Of a stretch of DNA of 64,000 nt, positions 24,117 to 34,750 are shown in pieces. Position 1 is the stretch's first letter, and the number at the start of each line of letters is the position of its first letter. The notes beneath the pieces are model-generated. The model had not been told where the DNA came from. It was given only the letters and a program-made list of their open reading frames with translations, and searched no databases. Source of the DNA: Puccinellia tenuiflora (lineage: Eukaryota > Streptophyta > Magnoliopsida > Poales > Poaceae); NCBI GenBank assembly GCA_012064385.1, contig QRDG01000533.1, positions 991,429 to 1,055,428 of the forward strand, read 5' to 3'. The position numbers and the translations under genes were made by a program.

Positions 24117-26150
24117 AGTCAAAGGGAGACAGGGAGGCGATTCAACCCCTGCTGGCGCTTCTCCGTGGCCTGCTGAAGAGCCTTGGGCGTGAGACAGGTG
24201 GGGTGCATCTCATCGCCACCTTCTTCAGGCTCCGGGTGCAGCCGTTCCGTGCTCGCGTCCACCCGATGTGGGCGCTTGAGCACGACAATGAACTCGGCGA
24301 TGATGAAGTTGAGTCGAAGGTGAGGAGCATCACCAGTCTCTGAGCCGCCGATCCGTGCAACGTCAAGTGCCCGGCACAGCCATATGGGCCGAACAACCCC
24401 GTGCCTGAGGTAAGCTTCCTTTTTGTTTTTGCTTCTGTCTTGTATGTTCTGTCGAGATCTTCTTTTGTCTGACCCGAATTTTTGACAGGGTCGTTCCAGC
24501 TTTGTCAGCCTTCCTCCATTGATGGAGAACGGACCTCATGAGGAGGCAGAGTTCCCTGAGGATGAAGATTTTGATGACGATGAAGTTCCCTCCGCCGCTT
24601 CTCCGAGCGAAGAGGTAGTGGAGGACGACGAAGATGAAGAGCCGCTGCAGAAGCGGCAAAGGCGAAAGAGTGGCGAGTCTGCTTCGGCGTCGTCACCCGC
24701 AAAGCAGGTGTGGGTGGAGAACGTGGACGAGGCGAGCGAGTCGTCCTCGGGTGCCAGGCACACGACCGACCCGACGGAGCCTTTGGTCGTGCCTCCCCTC
24801 AGCTCTGCGCCGCCGACTGTGTTCGCGAGGATGCCCTCCGTCTCCCTGGGCAGCGATGATGATCAGGACGTCACCAGGTTAGTCTTGCAACCATCACCTT
24901 GTTTTGTCGAGTGCATTTTTTGACTTTGCGAGTATCTGAATTGAATTATCTTGTCGCAGCAACCGTACTGGCGCTGTCGGTTCTTCACCTCCAGAGATGG
25001 AGCACACTTCTGCTCCCGTGTTCGAGCAGACCGCGAAGGCGACCGAAGAAGAGCCGCGGGCGGGTGATGCGTCGACCTTGAAGGCTTCGACCTCCTCCGT
25101 GCCAGAGAAGACTGCTGATGCGACCTCGGTGGACGCTGGATTGCTTGAGCATGTAAGTGTCCCTTAACTCAGTCTGCAAGATCTGTATCGGGTGCGCGAA
25201 CAGCGCTCCCGATGGGAGTAGCCCCCGAAGATGTGCGTGACTAGAATAGTCGGGCGCAGATTGATGTCTTGTTCTTTCCACAGCCGTTTTGTCGTCAGCT
25301 GATGGAGGGAGCCGCAGCCTTCGTGCGAATGGAGAAGGAGGGGGGTCGGCTCCGCACTGCTCTGGAGCAAGCAAACAGTGAGTACTAACCCTTGCGTTCG
25401 AGAGGTGCTTCGACTATCTTCATTGTTAACTTTGCTCCGGTGATCCATAGGCGAAAGGGAGAGCCTGGCGAAGCGGGTCGCGGAGCTGGAGAAGTCCCTG
25501 GGCGAAGCTCAAGAACGTGAGCGAGCCCGGGATGAACTGGAGAAGGCCCAGGTTGAGCACTTGCTCTCACTCGCCGATGCTACTGGAAGTAAGTATCTCG
25601 GCTGTTTGCCTACTTTTTCTTGTGTCGACTTCTGGTGTCTTATCAGTGTGGTCTTTTTGGAGCAGAGACTTACGGAGGTGCTCCTCCCGAAGGAACTTCC
25701 AGTGCCAATGTCAGCTTGGCCGAGGCTGTCGGCTTCGTCGATCGCGTCTGTGCGTATGCCTCGACGGCGCTGCAGAAGTCGACAGGCGCCTTGGCGACTG
25801 TGCACCGGAGCATCTTCCCCAATCAGCCGTCGCCGGTCGCTGTTGACGCGCTTGCGGCTCCGTTTGAAGGCGACGCGACCACCATGGCGGACTACACGCG
25901 TGCTCAGACGGTACGCGGCTCAGAGCTCACTTTCCAGCTCCTACTTGGTCACCAAGTCGCAGGTGACTTTGAGAAAGTTGTCAGCGACTTCCCTCGGAGG
26001 CCTGATGGCAAAACCGCGTCCCTTAGCTCTGTGAAGGCGCGGGCGAGTCAGCTGGCTGCGAAGTTGGTTGCCACCTTCGAGAAGAGAATCGCCAAGGCTG
26101 CAGAGTTGGCCGCTAGGAAGGGCCGTTCACGGTCGGAGTCTGCGATGTAG
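24117..26150 (+). CDS. Antisense gene A of the Tat element, six visible exons, 5'-truncated
   Basis: A spliced gene on the strand opposite gag-pol. Visible exons: 24117-24409 (partial), 24489-24877, 24960-25152, 25284-25377, 25451-25588 and 25666-26150. All five introns have GT-AG ends and phases match, giving 432 codons from exon 2 to the stop. The first visible exon reads like the end of the plant 'putative gypsy type transposon' domain (PF04195 from memory): IATFFRLRVQPFRARVHPMW. Exon 2 is acidic (EFPEDEDFDDDE) with a basic nuclear-signal-like KRQRRK. Exons 4-5 form a coiled coil (LAKRVAELEKSLGEAQERE). Exon 6 is an Ala-rich helical domain ending KGRSRSESAM. One TGA (24341-24343) interrupts exon 1. 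Its N-terminus was removed by the Tekay-like insertion. The function of such antisense genes is unknown. Confidence 0.72.
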
Positions 26151-26335
26151 ATTCCTTTATTTTAAAATTCCTCTACTTTTGGTCTTGGTCTGTAATGAAC
26201 CATATAGTTTGCGGGTCTTCTGGCCGCGAACATGCTGATGTTGAAGTGTGAATATGTGCCTTCGAGTCTTATGTCCTATTTCTGCTAGAATGTGCTCTTT
26301 TCCTTGCTTGACACTGTCGAACTTGGCAGTCTGAG

Positions 26336-27197
26336 ATGGGCGAGGCTCCTGAGGGCGCTGGGACTGCTGGTGCGGGTGAGGATGAGGACACCTCTTCGGC
26401 TGCACCCACTCGCCATCGTCGTCGAACTCCTCCAGCTCCTGCGCGCAGTGTAAATGACCAGCGAGTGATCACCTTCATGAGAAACAAGATTGTTGAGCTT
26501 GAGTCGAAGCTGAAGGTTGTCGAGTTGGAGTTGCAGCGCTTGAAGTCGCGGCCCGCTGCGCCGTTCTCCCAGCGTGAGGAATTCCTTCTTGGCCAGATAG
26601 ACTTGATCAGTCGACAGCTGCAAGGTTGGCCTTCTAGCGCTTTGATTCGGCTTCTTTATGCTTTCTCTGTTCTAAGTGTTGGGTCTTGATGCAGATGTAA
26701 ATTCTGACTGGAAGGCCGAGCAGAGTCGAGTGGACGAGCGGGTGGAAAGAGAGGCCGCCAGTGACTCACCCGAAGCGCGTACATTTTGTTCAAACAAATC
26801 CGAACGCGGTGTACTGGCTAGAATGCTGGATCGCACTTGGCGGGCTGCTTTGCTTCTGGAAGGTTGTAGGAAGACCCTCTGGCAGATCAACAAGGTGTTC
26901 TTTCCGCACAATGAGCAGCCTAGTGGACTGGCCGCGCTGCTGGAGAAATTCCGTGAAGGCAAGGCGTTGAAGGAAGTCGTGCACGCCCAGCTTGTTGGCG
27001 GGGCGAACGTGGCGCTGGCGTATGTTCGAATGCACCGGCCTCATCTTCCCTTGGACAAGGTGCTTGACGGCTTGCCTGGAGCGGATGACTACGCCGATAC
27101 CCTTGCGGCTGCGCGTCAGATGATTCAACAGGTCCAGAACTTCAGTGAGCAGCTTGTAGGGCCACTCGATGCGCCAAAGGATGAGCCTGTAGAGTAA
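26336..27197 (+). CDS. Antisense gene B of the Tat element, two exons
   Basis: The ATG is at 26336. Exons 26336-26624 and 26695-27197 are joined across a 70-bp GT-AG intron with matching phase, giving 263 aa. The N-terminus is acidic and Pro/Thr-rich (GEDEDTSSAAPTRHRRR), followed by a clear coiled coil (MRNKIVELESKLKVVELELQ). The C-terminal domain aligns by pattern with the last domain of gene A: LWQINKVFFPHNEQPSGLAA beside LATVHRSIFPNQPSPVAVDA, and later LDKVLDGLP beside FEKVVSDFP. I infer that genes A and B share a duplicated module. It lies 185 bases downstream of gene A on the same strand and could be a separate gene or an alternative 3' part of A. No known domain is recognised. Confidence 0.62.
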
Positions 27198-27319
27198 GAC
27201 TACCAGACTGCTGTTGTACAGCATTAGTTTGTAAAAGATATTTTCCCAAGTGGGATCAATAGTGTATGTATGCCGAGGTGGGGGTATCCTCCGAGTGAGT
27301 GACTTGTATCTTGTAGACT

Positions 27320-27775
27320 TCTGTAAACCTGTATGGCCCAGCCCCCGAGCGGATCGAGTGCGGCCGAGGTGTGTTGAGTCAGGCCTGTGCAGCGCAGCCC
27401 CAGAGTGCTTCGAGTGCGGCCGAGGCATTTTCGAGTTAGACCTGTACGGCGCAGCCCTCGAGTGCGTCGGGTGGCGGCCGAGGATTTTTCGAGTTTAGAC
27501 CTGTGTGGCGCAGCCCCCGGGTGCGTCGGGTGGCGACCTAGGTTGACTTAGACCTGTACGGCGCAGCCCCCGAGTGCGTCGGGTGGCGGCCGAGGAGTTT
27601 CGGGTTGGACCTGTGTGGCGCAGCCCCCGAGTGCGTCAGGTGGCGGCCTAGGTTTTGACTTAGACCTGTGCGGCGCAGCCCCCGAGTGGTTCGGGTGGCG
27701 GCCTAGGTTTTGACTTAGACCTGTTACAGCGCAGTCCCCGAGTGGTTCAGGTGGCGGCCGAGGATTTTCGTTGCT
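27320..27775. repeat. Tandem repeat of about 60 bp between the antisense genes and pol
   Basis: About seven imperfect units contain GACCTGTGCGGCGCAGCCCCCGAG..CGTCGGGTGGCGGCCGAGG..TTTCGAGTTAGA. Unit length varies around 58-66 bp. It occupies the untranslated spacer where transcripts of gag-pol (minus) and of the antisense genes (plus) converge. It has no coding potential. Confidence 0.85.
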
Positions 27776-27944
27776 TGCTGATAAAAGTAAAGGGGAGAGC
27801 TTGTTCCTCAAATCATTTTATTGACTTTTGCGAGCAGGCCGCCTCATTAAAAACCCTTCCAGTCCCCTCGGGTACCTGGCGAGGGAAAGAGTGCGTCTGA
27901 AACCTGCCGCTTCTTGACATTGTACTGTTACAAATTGGGGTCGA

Positions 27945-28800
27945 TCAGGCGTAGAAGCGGCGCAGTTGCGCAACATTCCACGGGTTGCTGTAGACTATCC
28001 CCGTCTTCGAGTCCTTCAGGCGGTAGGCTCCGCCGCCGATTGCCTCTGTCACGATGTATGGACCCTCCCACAGGGAGGCAAGTTTGTGCACCTTCTTCTG
28101 CTTGAGACGGAGGACAAGATCGCCAGGGACGAACGCTCTGGGCCGCAGTCGCCGCCCGTGATAGTTGCGCAGGTCTTGCTGATACACGGCTGTGCGGGTA
28201 AGGGCGATGTCGCGTGCTTCGTCCAGGGTGTCCATGTCATCTTCGAGTGCTTCTTCTGCATCAGACTCGTCGTAGCCCACCACTCGGGGGGCGTCGAACT
28301 TGATGTCGCACGGCAGGACTGCTTCAGCACCGTACACCATGAAGAATGGCGTGTACTGGGTAGATCTGTTTGGCGTGGTGCGCAGACTCCACAGCACAGA
28401 TGGCAGTTCTTCGACCCAGGCGCCAGCGGCGCACCTCAATGGTACTCGCAGGCGCTTCTTTATGCCCTTGCTGACTAGGCCGTTGGCTTTCTCGACTTGT
28501 CCGTTGGACTGCGGGTGCGAGACAGATGCATAGTTGAGCTTGATGCCTTGGTCAGAGCAGAAATCCTTGAATTCTTCGGCTGTGAAGTTCGAGCCGTTGT
28601 CGGTGATGATGCTGTGCGGCACACCGAACCGGAAGATGATCGACCTGATGAAGTTAACTGCCGAGGAGGCAGTCGAACTTGTGATGGGGGCGGCTTCGAT
28701 CCACTTTGTGAACTTGTCGACTACCACCAGGAGATGAGTGTGTCCGCCCGGAGAAGACTTCTTGAGTGGACCCACCATGTCGAGCCCCATTGAGCGAAGG
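27945..28800 (-). pseudogene. pol: Integrase catalytic core and C-terminus of the Tat element
   Basis: Integrase inserts element DNA into the host chromosome. The three acidic residues are seen in GLDMVGPL, ITDNGSNF and NGQVEKANG, so the catalytic core is preserved. The C-terminal part (VPGDLVLR, GPYIVTEAIGGGAYRL) and the end (NVAQLRRFYA) are typical of Tat integrase. The frame differs from that of the upstream RNase H-zinc finger part (28721-30361), so an indel near 28800 splits the protein. No chromodomain is present, as expected for non-chromoviruses. Confidence 0.85.
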
Positions 28801-30361
28801 GCCACGTGAGTGGTATGGTCTTCAGTGCTGATGCCGGTGCGTGCGGCTTGTTGGCGAACTCCTGGCAGCCGATGCATTTCCTCACGAGTTCTTCTGCGTC
28901 TTGCATTGCGGTGGGCCCGTAGAACCCTGCTCGTAGGGCTTTGGCCACCAAGGCTCGACTGCTGGCGTGGTGTCCACAGATGTCGGCGTGGATCTCGAGT
29001 AAGATGGCTTGACCGTCGACTGGATCGATGCACCTTTGGAGGACTCCTGAGATGCTTCGCTTGTAGAGTTCCCCGTTGATGACGGTGAAGCCCTTGGAGC
29101 GGCGGACGACGCGCTTGGCTTCGACTGGGTTTGCTGGCACCCTCTGATGCAGTATGTAGGCCAGGTATGGGCTTGTCCATGTGGGTTCGACCAACATTAC
29201 CTCCATGGGTTCCGTCCCCGTGCTTGGCGGGTTGGTGGTGCTCGTTGTCAGTGTAGAGGGTCCCGACGCAGGCCGAAGCTTGATGGAGCGCTGCTTGATG
29301 CACTCAAGGAAGACTCCGGGTGGCACCGGTGCTTTGTCTGAGCCTAGGTTGGCGAGGATGTCGGCTTCCTCGTTGCTCTCGCGACCGATGTGCCGCAGCT
29401 CGCAGCCATCGAAGGTGCCTTCCAGCTGGTTGTATAGGTCCCTGTAGGCTATCATGTTGTCAGCGATGGCGTCACATTGCTTCATGGTTTGCTGCACAAC
29501 AAGGTAGGAGTCTCCGTAGATCATGAGGTGAGTGGCGCCACAGTTTTTGGCCATCCGCATGCCGTGGATCAGGGCTTCATACTCTGCCTCGTTGTTGGAG
29601 GGTGTTGGGAAGTCCATTTGCAGTACATACTTCAGCTTGTCGCCTTTGGGTGAGATGAGGACGACTCCCGCCCCTGCTGATCTGAACTTCTTGGACCCGT
29701 TGAAGTACATTGTCCATGCGTTGGACAAGTCGGGTACGTCAGACAGCTGGGCCTCTATCCACTCTGTGGTGAATTCTGGAAAAACTTGGGCCTTGATTGC
29801 CTTTGGGTGCGCATACTTCAGCCCCCAGGGTCCTAACTCGACGACCCACTTAGCGACTCGTCCTGTCGCGGCTTGGTTGGTGAGGATGTCGGAGAGCCTA
29901 GAGGAGCTTACCACCGTGATGGTGTGCTCGGAGAAGTAGTGGACGACCTTCCTTGATGTCATGAAGACTCCATACGCTAGCTTCTGATAATGCGGGTATC
30001 GCTGCTTGGAAAGGGTTAGCACCTCGCTAAGAAAGTAGACGGGTCGCTGAACAGGGTGGCTGTGCCCTTCTTCTCCTCGTTCGACGACGAGTACTGTGCT
30101 GACCACTCTGTTCGTGGCTGACACATAGAGGTACAGCGGCTCGTTCTCTAGTGGCGCCACCAGTACTGGAGGAGTCGTGAGGGTTTTCTTGAGCTTGTCG
30201 AACGCGTCTTGCGCTTCTTCTGTCCACTCGAATTTATCTGTCTTTTTCATCAGTTGGTAGAAAGGCAGGGCCTTTTCTCCCAACTTACTAATGAACCGGC
30301 TGAGAGCTGCGACTCGGCCGGCTAGGCGTTGCACTTCATGAAGCTTGGTCGGTGCTGGCAT
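28801..30361 (-). pseudogene. pol: Double RNase H and integrase zinc finger of the Tat element
   Basis: The first RNase H (FEWTEEAQDAFDKLKKTLT, then LYLYVSATNRVVS) has Ser where the first catalytic Asp normally stands (YxDAS), so it looks inactive. The second, archaeal-type RNase H follows (MYFNGSKKFRSAGAGVVL, NNEAEYEALIHGM, IYGDSYLV, ESNEEADILANLGS). It has the usual Glu and Asp, but the first Asp is Asn (YFNGS for the usual YFDGS). The integrase zinc finger is H..GHH with C-x2-C (KCIGCQ). A dual RNase H with a degenerate first copy is established for the Tat lineage; the Asn in the second copy is probably decay in this copy. The ORF continues out of frame to 28721. Confidence 0.83.
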
Positions 30362-31089
30362 TGCGAGTATGTTTTACACCTTCTCAGGGTTGGCTTGATT
30401 CCTCTTGCCAAGACGAGGTACCCGAGCAGTTCTCCGGCTGGCACGCCGAAAACACACTTGTCCGGATTCAGCTTGATCTGATACTCGTTGAGTGCGGCGA
30501 AGACTTTGCGGAGGTCAGCAATTAAACTGTCCTCCGTTCGAGTGGTGATGACTATGTCGTCGACGTAGACTTGTACGATCTTTCCTATTAGCTCCTTCAG
30601 GCAAGCTTGCATCGTGCGCTGGTATGTGGCTCCAGCGTTCTTCAACCCGAAGGGCATCATTTGGTAGCAGAACACACCATGGGGTGTGATAAATGCAGTC
30701 TTCTCTTCATCTTCGACTTTCATCCTGATCTGCTGGTACCCGGAGTAGGCGTCCAGGAAGGATAGGCGCGCGCAGCCTGCAGTCGAGTCGATGATCTGGT
30801 CTATCCGCGGGAGCGGGAAATGGTCCTTGGGGCAGCACTTGTTAATGGCGGTGAAGTCGACGCACATGCGGAGTTTCTTCGTCTTCTTCTTCTCCACCAG
30901 GACCGGGTTCGCTACCCAGTCCGAGTCCTTGATTCTCTGGATGAATCCGGCGTGGAGCAGCCGGTCGATCTCCTTGCTGATGGCGTCTCGTTTGGGACCC
31001 GAAAAGCGTCGCATGGTCTGCTTGACGGGTCTAGCGTCCTTGTGGACGCGTAAGGAGTGCTCGGCGAGTTCCCTGGGTATGCCTGGCAT
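30322..31089 (-). pseudogene. pol: Reverse transcriptase of the Tat element
   Basis: The RT order is clear: LLHAGFIQRIKDSDWVANPV, LRMCVDFTAINKCCPKD, LPRIDQIIDSTAGC, SFLDAYSGYQQI, KTAFITPHGVFCYQMMPFGL and the catalytic YVDDIVI. The ORF changes frame just before the RNase H connection, near 30360, so RT and RNase H are no longer co-translated. Upstream there is a gap in frame to the protease part (31152-32236). Confidence 0.88.
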
Positions 31090-31151
31090 GTCAGAGGTTG
31101 CCAGGCGAAGATCTCCCAGTTCTCACGTAGAAACTTGACGAGCGCGCCTTC

Positions 31152-32236
31152 CTATGCGATAGGCAGGCTTGTCGACACCTTAACTGTCTTGCTGGCGTCC
31201 GTCGGGTGGACTTGATGGGTTCTTGTGTCGTCAGTCATGTTGAAGGCGGAGCCCTTGGCTGGCTTCTTGGATGGCGGGAAAATGGTCTTGTCGTTGTCGA
31301 CTGCCATCATCGCAAGGTGCTCCTCCATTCCGAAGAACTCAGAGATCTGGCTGAATTCGCGGTCGCAGCTGTTGGAGCGGTCGAAGTCGCCGTGCACCGT
31401 GATGACGCCCTTGGGTCCAGGCATCTTGAGCATCAGATAGGCGTAGTGGGGTATCGCCATGAATCTTGCAAAGGTTGGGCGCCCGAGAATCGCATGGTAC
31501 TGCGACTTCCAGTCGACTACCTCGAAGTCGATCGCCTCCCTCTGGAAGTTGTCGGGTGTGCCGAAGATGACGTCGAGTGTGATTGCTCCCATGGGCGTGA
31601 CTGCTTGCCCTGGTACTATGCCATGGAAGGTGGTCCCTGATGGCGCTAAGTTTGTTGTTGGCCTGTTCATTCTTCTGAGGGTGTCGGCGAAGTAATGTTG
31701 ATGCCGCTGCCTCCGTCCATGAACACCTTTTTCAAGGTGTAATCCCCGATCTGAGCTTCGACTACCAAAGCGGCGTGCCCGGGTCGTGGTACTGCAGGCG
31801 GATGATCTGCTCTGGAGAACGTGATCGCTGTCTCTGACCCTCTCAGGTATTCTGGTACTGCATGTGGACAGGTGACAGCCTGGTAGACTTGGCGGGTGAT
31901 GATCTTCTGTGTCCTGTTTGAAGGGCGCCCCTTCTGTATCATATTGAGTTGTCCGCGTGCCGCTGGATATGCGTCAGGGGCTTCTTGCTGCGGCTGCTGC
32001 TGCGGATAAAAAGCTCCTGCTGCGTGTGCTGGATTAGCGACTGTAGGTGCGGGTGCGGGTGCTGCTTGGAGAGCTAACTGCGTGACTGGCTGTGCTGCGG
32101 GTGCTGCCTGGAGAGCCAACTGCGTGTCTGGCTGAGCGACTATCTTCTGCATTGCCTGGTATATCCTGCGTGCCTTCTTGCAGTCCTTCAACAGGTGACG
32201 GGATCCCCACTTGCCCGTTTCCGGGTTCCTGAACAT
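31152..32236 (-). pseudogene. gag-pol: Zinc-binding linker and protease of the Tat element
   Basis: Two out-of-register ORFs (32236-31667 and 31670-31152) cover this part. The first has a Cys/His pattern near its start (H..HLLKDC), an Ala/Gln-rich linker, and the protease strand with the active-site FMDGGSGIN. Tat proteases commonly have DGG where other retroelements have DSG or DTG. The second ORF continues the protease (AITLDVIFG, YHAILGRPTFARFMAI). A frameshift near 31670-31690 separates them. Confidence 0.78.
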
Positions 32237-32274
32237 GTGGTGCTTGCAGGGTTGCTCTAGCTCTTCCTCCGGAG

Positions 32275-33094
32275 TCAGCGTGCGCCTCTGCCACTCTCGC
32301 TTGCGGCTCCCATCGCCACGGTAGGTGCTACCACCGCTTCGGTTGAATTGCCCTTGGCTGTATTGGCGACTCTGGTCGTCGCCGCTTCGACTGTACTGCC
32401 TTTGACTGTACTGGCGATTGCTGTCGTATGCTTCATTCTCGCGGGGGTTTCGAATCCCGCCGCTACTAACTCTATTGAGTCATTGCCGTGGTAACGCGGC
32501 TTCTTCTTCTGGCGTCCTTCCCGCCAGTTGCTTGGTCCGGCCTCGTCTCGTGGAGTATCACGGACCGAGTCCTCCCCGTCTGCCCACTGGTTGGCTATCT
32601 TCATGAGGTCAATCATGTTTCTCGGCTGGAGCCTACCAAATTCCTCGCGGAGGTCGCAGCGGTAGACGCCGTGCATGAAGGCATCCATCACCCGGTCTTC
32701 CGAGGTGGCTTCCATGGTGTTGCGGAGCAGGGTCCATCGCTGGATGTAGGACCAGAGCGGCTCGTCCCGTCCTTGTTTGCATGCTTGGAGTTTGACGAAA
32801 GTTGTCGGCCTTGAGTATGTCCCCAGGAAGCTCTTGACGAAGGCATCCGCAAACTCGTCCCATGTGCTGAAGGCGTCCTTGGGTTGAGTGTTGAGCCACC
32901 CACGTGCAGATCCTGTGAGCATCAGCTGGATGTACTGCATGGCTGTAGTCGAAGTACCGCCCTGGCAACTGCAGGCTATGAGGTAGTCCTCCAGCCAGTC
33001 TCTCGGGTCCTGCTTTCCGCCGTACTTGACCGCTTCTGCCGTGAGCTTGAAGCCCTTGGGCATTCTTGTGTCGCGGATGTTGAAGCTGAAGCAT
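32275..33094 (-). pseudogene. gag: Gag capsid region of the Tat element
   Basis: This is a Retrotrans_gag-type region (PF03732 pattern): DPRDWLEDYLIACSCQGG, LMLTGSARGWLNTQP, DEFADAFVKSFLGTY, RDEPLWSYIQRW. It forms the particle shell. The ORF 33063-32275 is open over 262 codons, but frame breaks exist on both sides: upstream (33177-33485) and downstream (32236). The C-terminal third is a degenerate Thr/Val/Ala-rich repeat (STVKGSTVEAATT). Confidence 0.82.
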
Positions 33095-33176
33095 GGGGCA
33101 CCGCGTGGCTCGAAGTCACTATCGTCGCGGTCGTCAGCATTGGGTGTGCTGACAATCCGCTAGGTGCGGTTGCGGT

Positions 33177-34712
33177 CTACTGTCCTCTGCGTGATGACGT
33201 TGCGGAGGTCTTCGCCTGGTTGCGGCTGTCGCGGCTGTCTTGCTGCTGGGCCTGCGAGCGCTGCGGGTTCGCGGTCGCGGCGACCCCGATTTTCTTGCGC
33301 CCTTTCTGCTGGTGCCTTGTTGCCAGAGCCTCTTCAACTACCTTGATGGACATGATTTGTTGCTTGTGGAGGAGAGCGCGGGCGTCACCCTCAGGCGGCT
33401 GCGTGAGTCGCAGGTATGTTTCGACTGCCATGAGGGCAGCTCCGGGTGTCTTGGGGACGGGTATCCCGTCCGCATCTTCAATCATGTATTACGACTCGAG
33501 GTTGCGGGTAATTCCGGCGCGTTCGGCCTCTGTCATCCGGGGCACGCGGGGCCTGTGGTGCCTTGCTCCTTGCGAGACTTCTGTCGAGGCAGCAGTGAAT
33601 GAGTAAGCGGCCCTCCTGGCACTCGCCGCGTCGGCCTCCTCCTTGCGTCGGAGTAGCTCGGCCTTCTCTGCGCGGAGTCGTTCGCCTTCCTTCCGCAGCA
33701 GGTACTGGACCGCCATAAGGTCCTCCCGGGGTGCGTCTGGTGGAGGGTACGTGCCCTCCTCAACGTGCTTCAGGGCTCTGATTGCCATGTCGCGGGTGAT
33801 GGTGAGTCGTGTCTGATCCGGCATGACCACCTCCAGTGGATATGCGGGTTCGTCGCCGTTGGCCCGCGCCGGGCCGGTCATGTAGACTTGTGCGGGGTAA
33901 ACTCGGGAAGTGGGGCTGATGCTTCCACTGCTGCTTCCTTCATCCGAGCCGTGCTCGGAGTCGAAAATTGCTCCAACGTGGTGGGTACCACAGTTGCCGT
34001 TGATGACCTTTCCGTAGAATTTCGCGGCCTTCACCGCGGACGCGAGGAAAGGAGTCGCTGTTGTCGACGCGGGTGCGATTGTCTTGCGGATGATCTCGCG
34101 ACGCAAAGGCGTGGCCGACGTAGTCGGAGTCGATGTAGATCTTGGCCTTGTCCGCGATGCGACCAAGGTAGTCGAAGTAGACTTGATCCGCGCAGGGGTC
34201 ACCGCCGATGCGATCTCCTTGGCAGCCGGAGGTGCGGGTGTCGTGGTTGCGTTGGGCATGCTCTTCGCCATGGAGGCAGTTGGCGTAGTTGAGGCGGGCG
34301 CGATCTTCGCGACAGTCGAAGATGCAACCGCCGCAGTCGCGGTAGATGCGATCACGGCAGGTGATGGCGTGGTCGTTGTAGTCGTAGCAGATGCGATCTT
34401 CACGGCAGTCGAAGACGCGATCGCCGCATTCGCAGCAGATGCGATCTCCACGGCAGGTGAAGGCGTGGTCGACGTAGTCGATGCAGACGCGGGTGTCGTC
34501 TCCGCGCGTAGCGCGGCCACCGTAGATCGGAGCGTTCCATAGCTGTTTATGAGGTAGCGCATGGTACCAAAGGTGATCCACGTACCTTCACTCAGTTCAG
34601 CGTACGCCGAGCGATGAGCCGGCGGGTGGCTGACGTACTCGAGGGAGCTGGACCGGATTGGCTCCCTGGTGCAGGCGTCGGTCTTCAAGGTTGATGGAGC
34701 CGGAGCGACCAT
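33177..34712 (-). pseudogene. gag: Gag N-terminal region of the Tat element
   Basis: It starts at the Met (MVAPAPSTLKTDACTREP) about 20 bases inside the primer site. The longer ORF begins within the LTR and is not the natural start. After about 75 residues comes a long Thr/Ser/Ala/Pro-rich low-complexity stretch, then a charged helical segment (EDLMAVQYLLRKEGERLRAEKAELLRRKEEADAAS-type heptads, coiled coil) ending at 33489. A second ORF, 33485-33177 (MIEDADGIPVPKTPGAAL), continues the protein with a Gln/Arg-rich C-terminus. I recognise the region only by position, as the part of Gag before the capsid. Confidence 0.6.
34100..34510. repeat. Degenerate repeats coding the Thr/Ala/Ser-rich Gag segment
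   Basis: Recurring blocks (GATGCGATC(T/A)(T/C)CACGGCAG, GGCGTGGTCG(A/T)(C/T)GTAGTCG) occur at irregular 45-100-bp spacing. They encode the low-complexity segment of the minus-strand Gag. The plus-strand ORFs in this stretch are by-products of the repeat. Confidence 0.6.
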
Positions 34713-34732
34713 GGTTCCAACGCTCGTTCTTT

Positions 34733-34748
34733 CCCACAGACGGCGCCA
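34733..34748 (-). other. Primer-binding site of the Tat element
   Basis: On the minus strand this reads TGGCGCCGTCTGTGGG, two bases inside the 5' LTR. This form recurs in plant Tat elements; I did not determine the exact tRNA. Confidence 0.75.
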
Positions 34749-34750
34749 AT

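Noticed and set aside
24634..25846. Alternative-frame ORFs over the Tat antisense gene (for example 24634-24882, 25517-25846)
   Set aside because: The spliced reading with five GT-AG introns gives a continuous frame with an acidic region and coiled coil. The alternative frames do not.
33765..34542. Plus-strand ORFs rich in Val/Asp/Arg opposite the Tat gag
   Set aside because: Shadows of the low-complexity gag repeats on the other strand.
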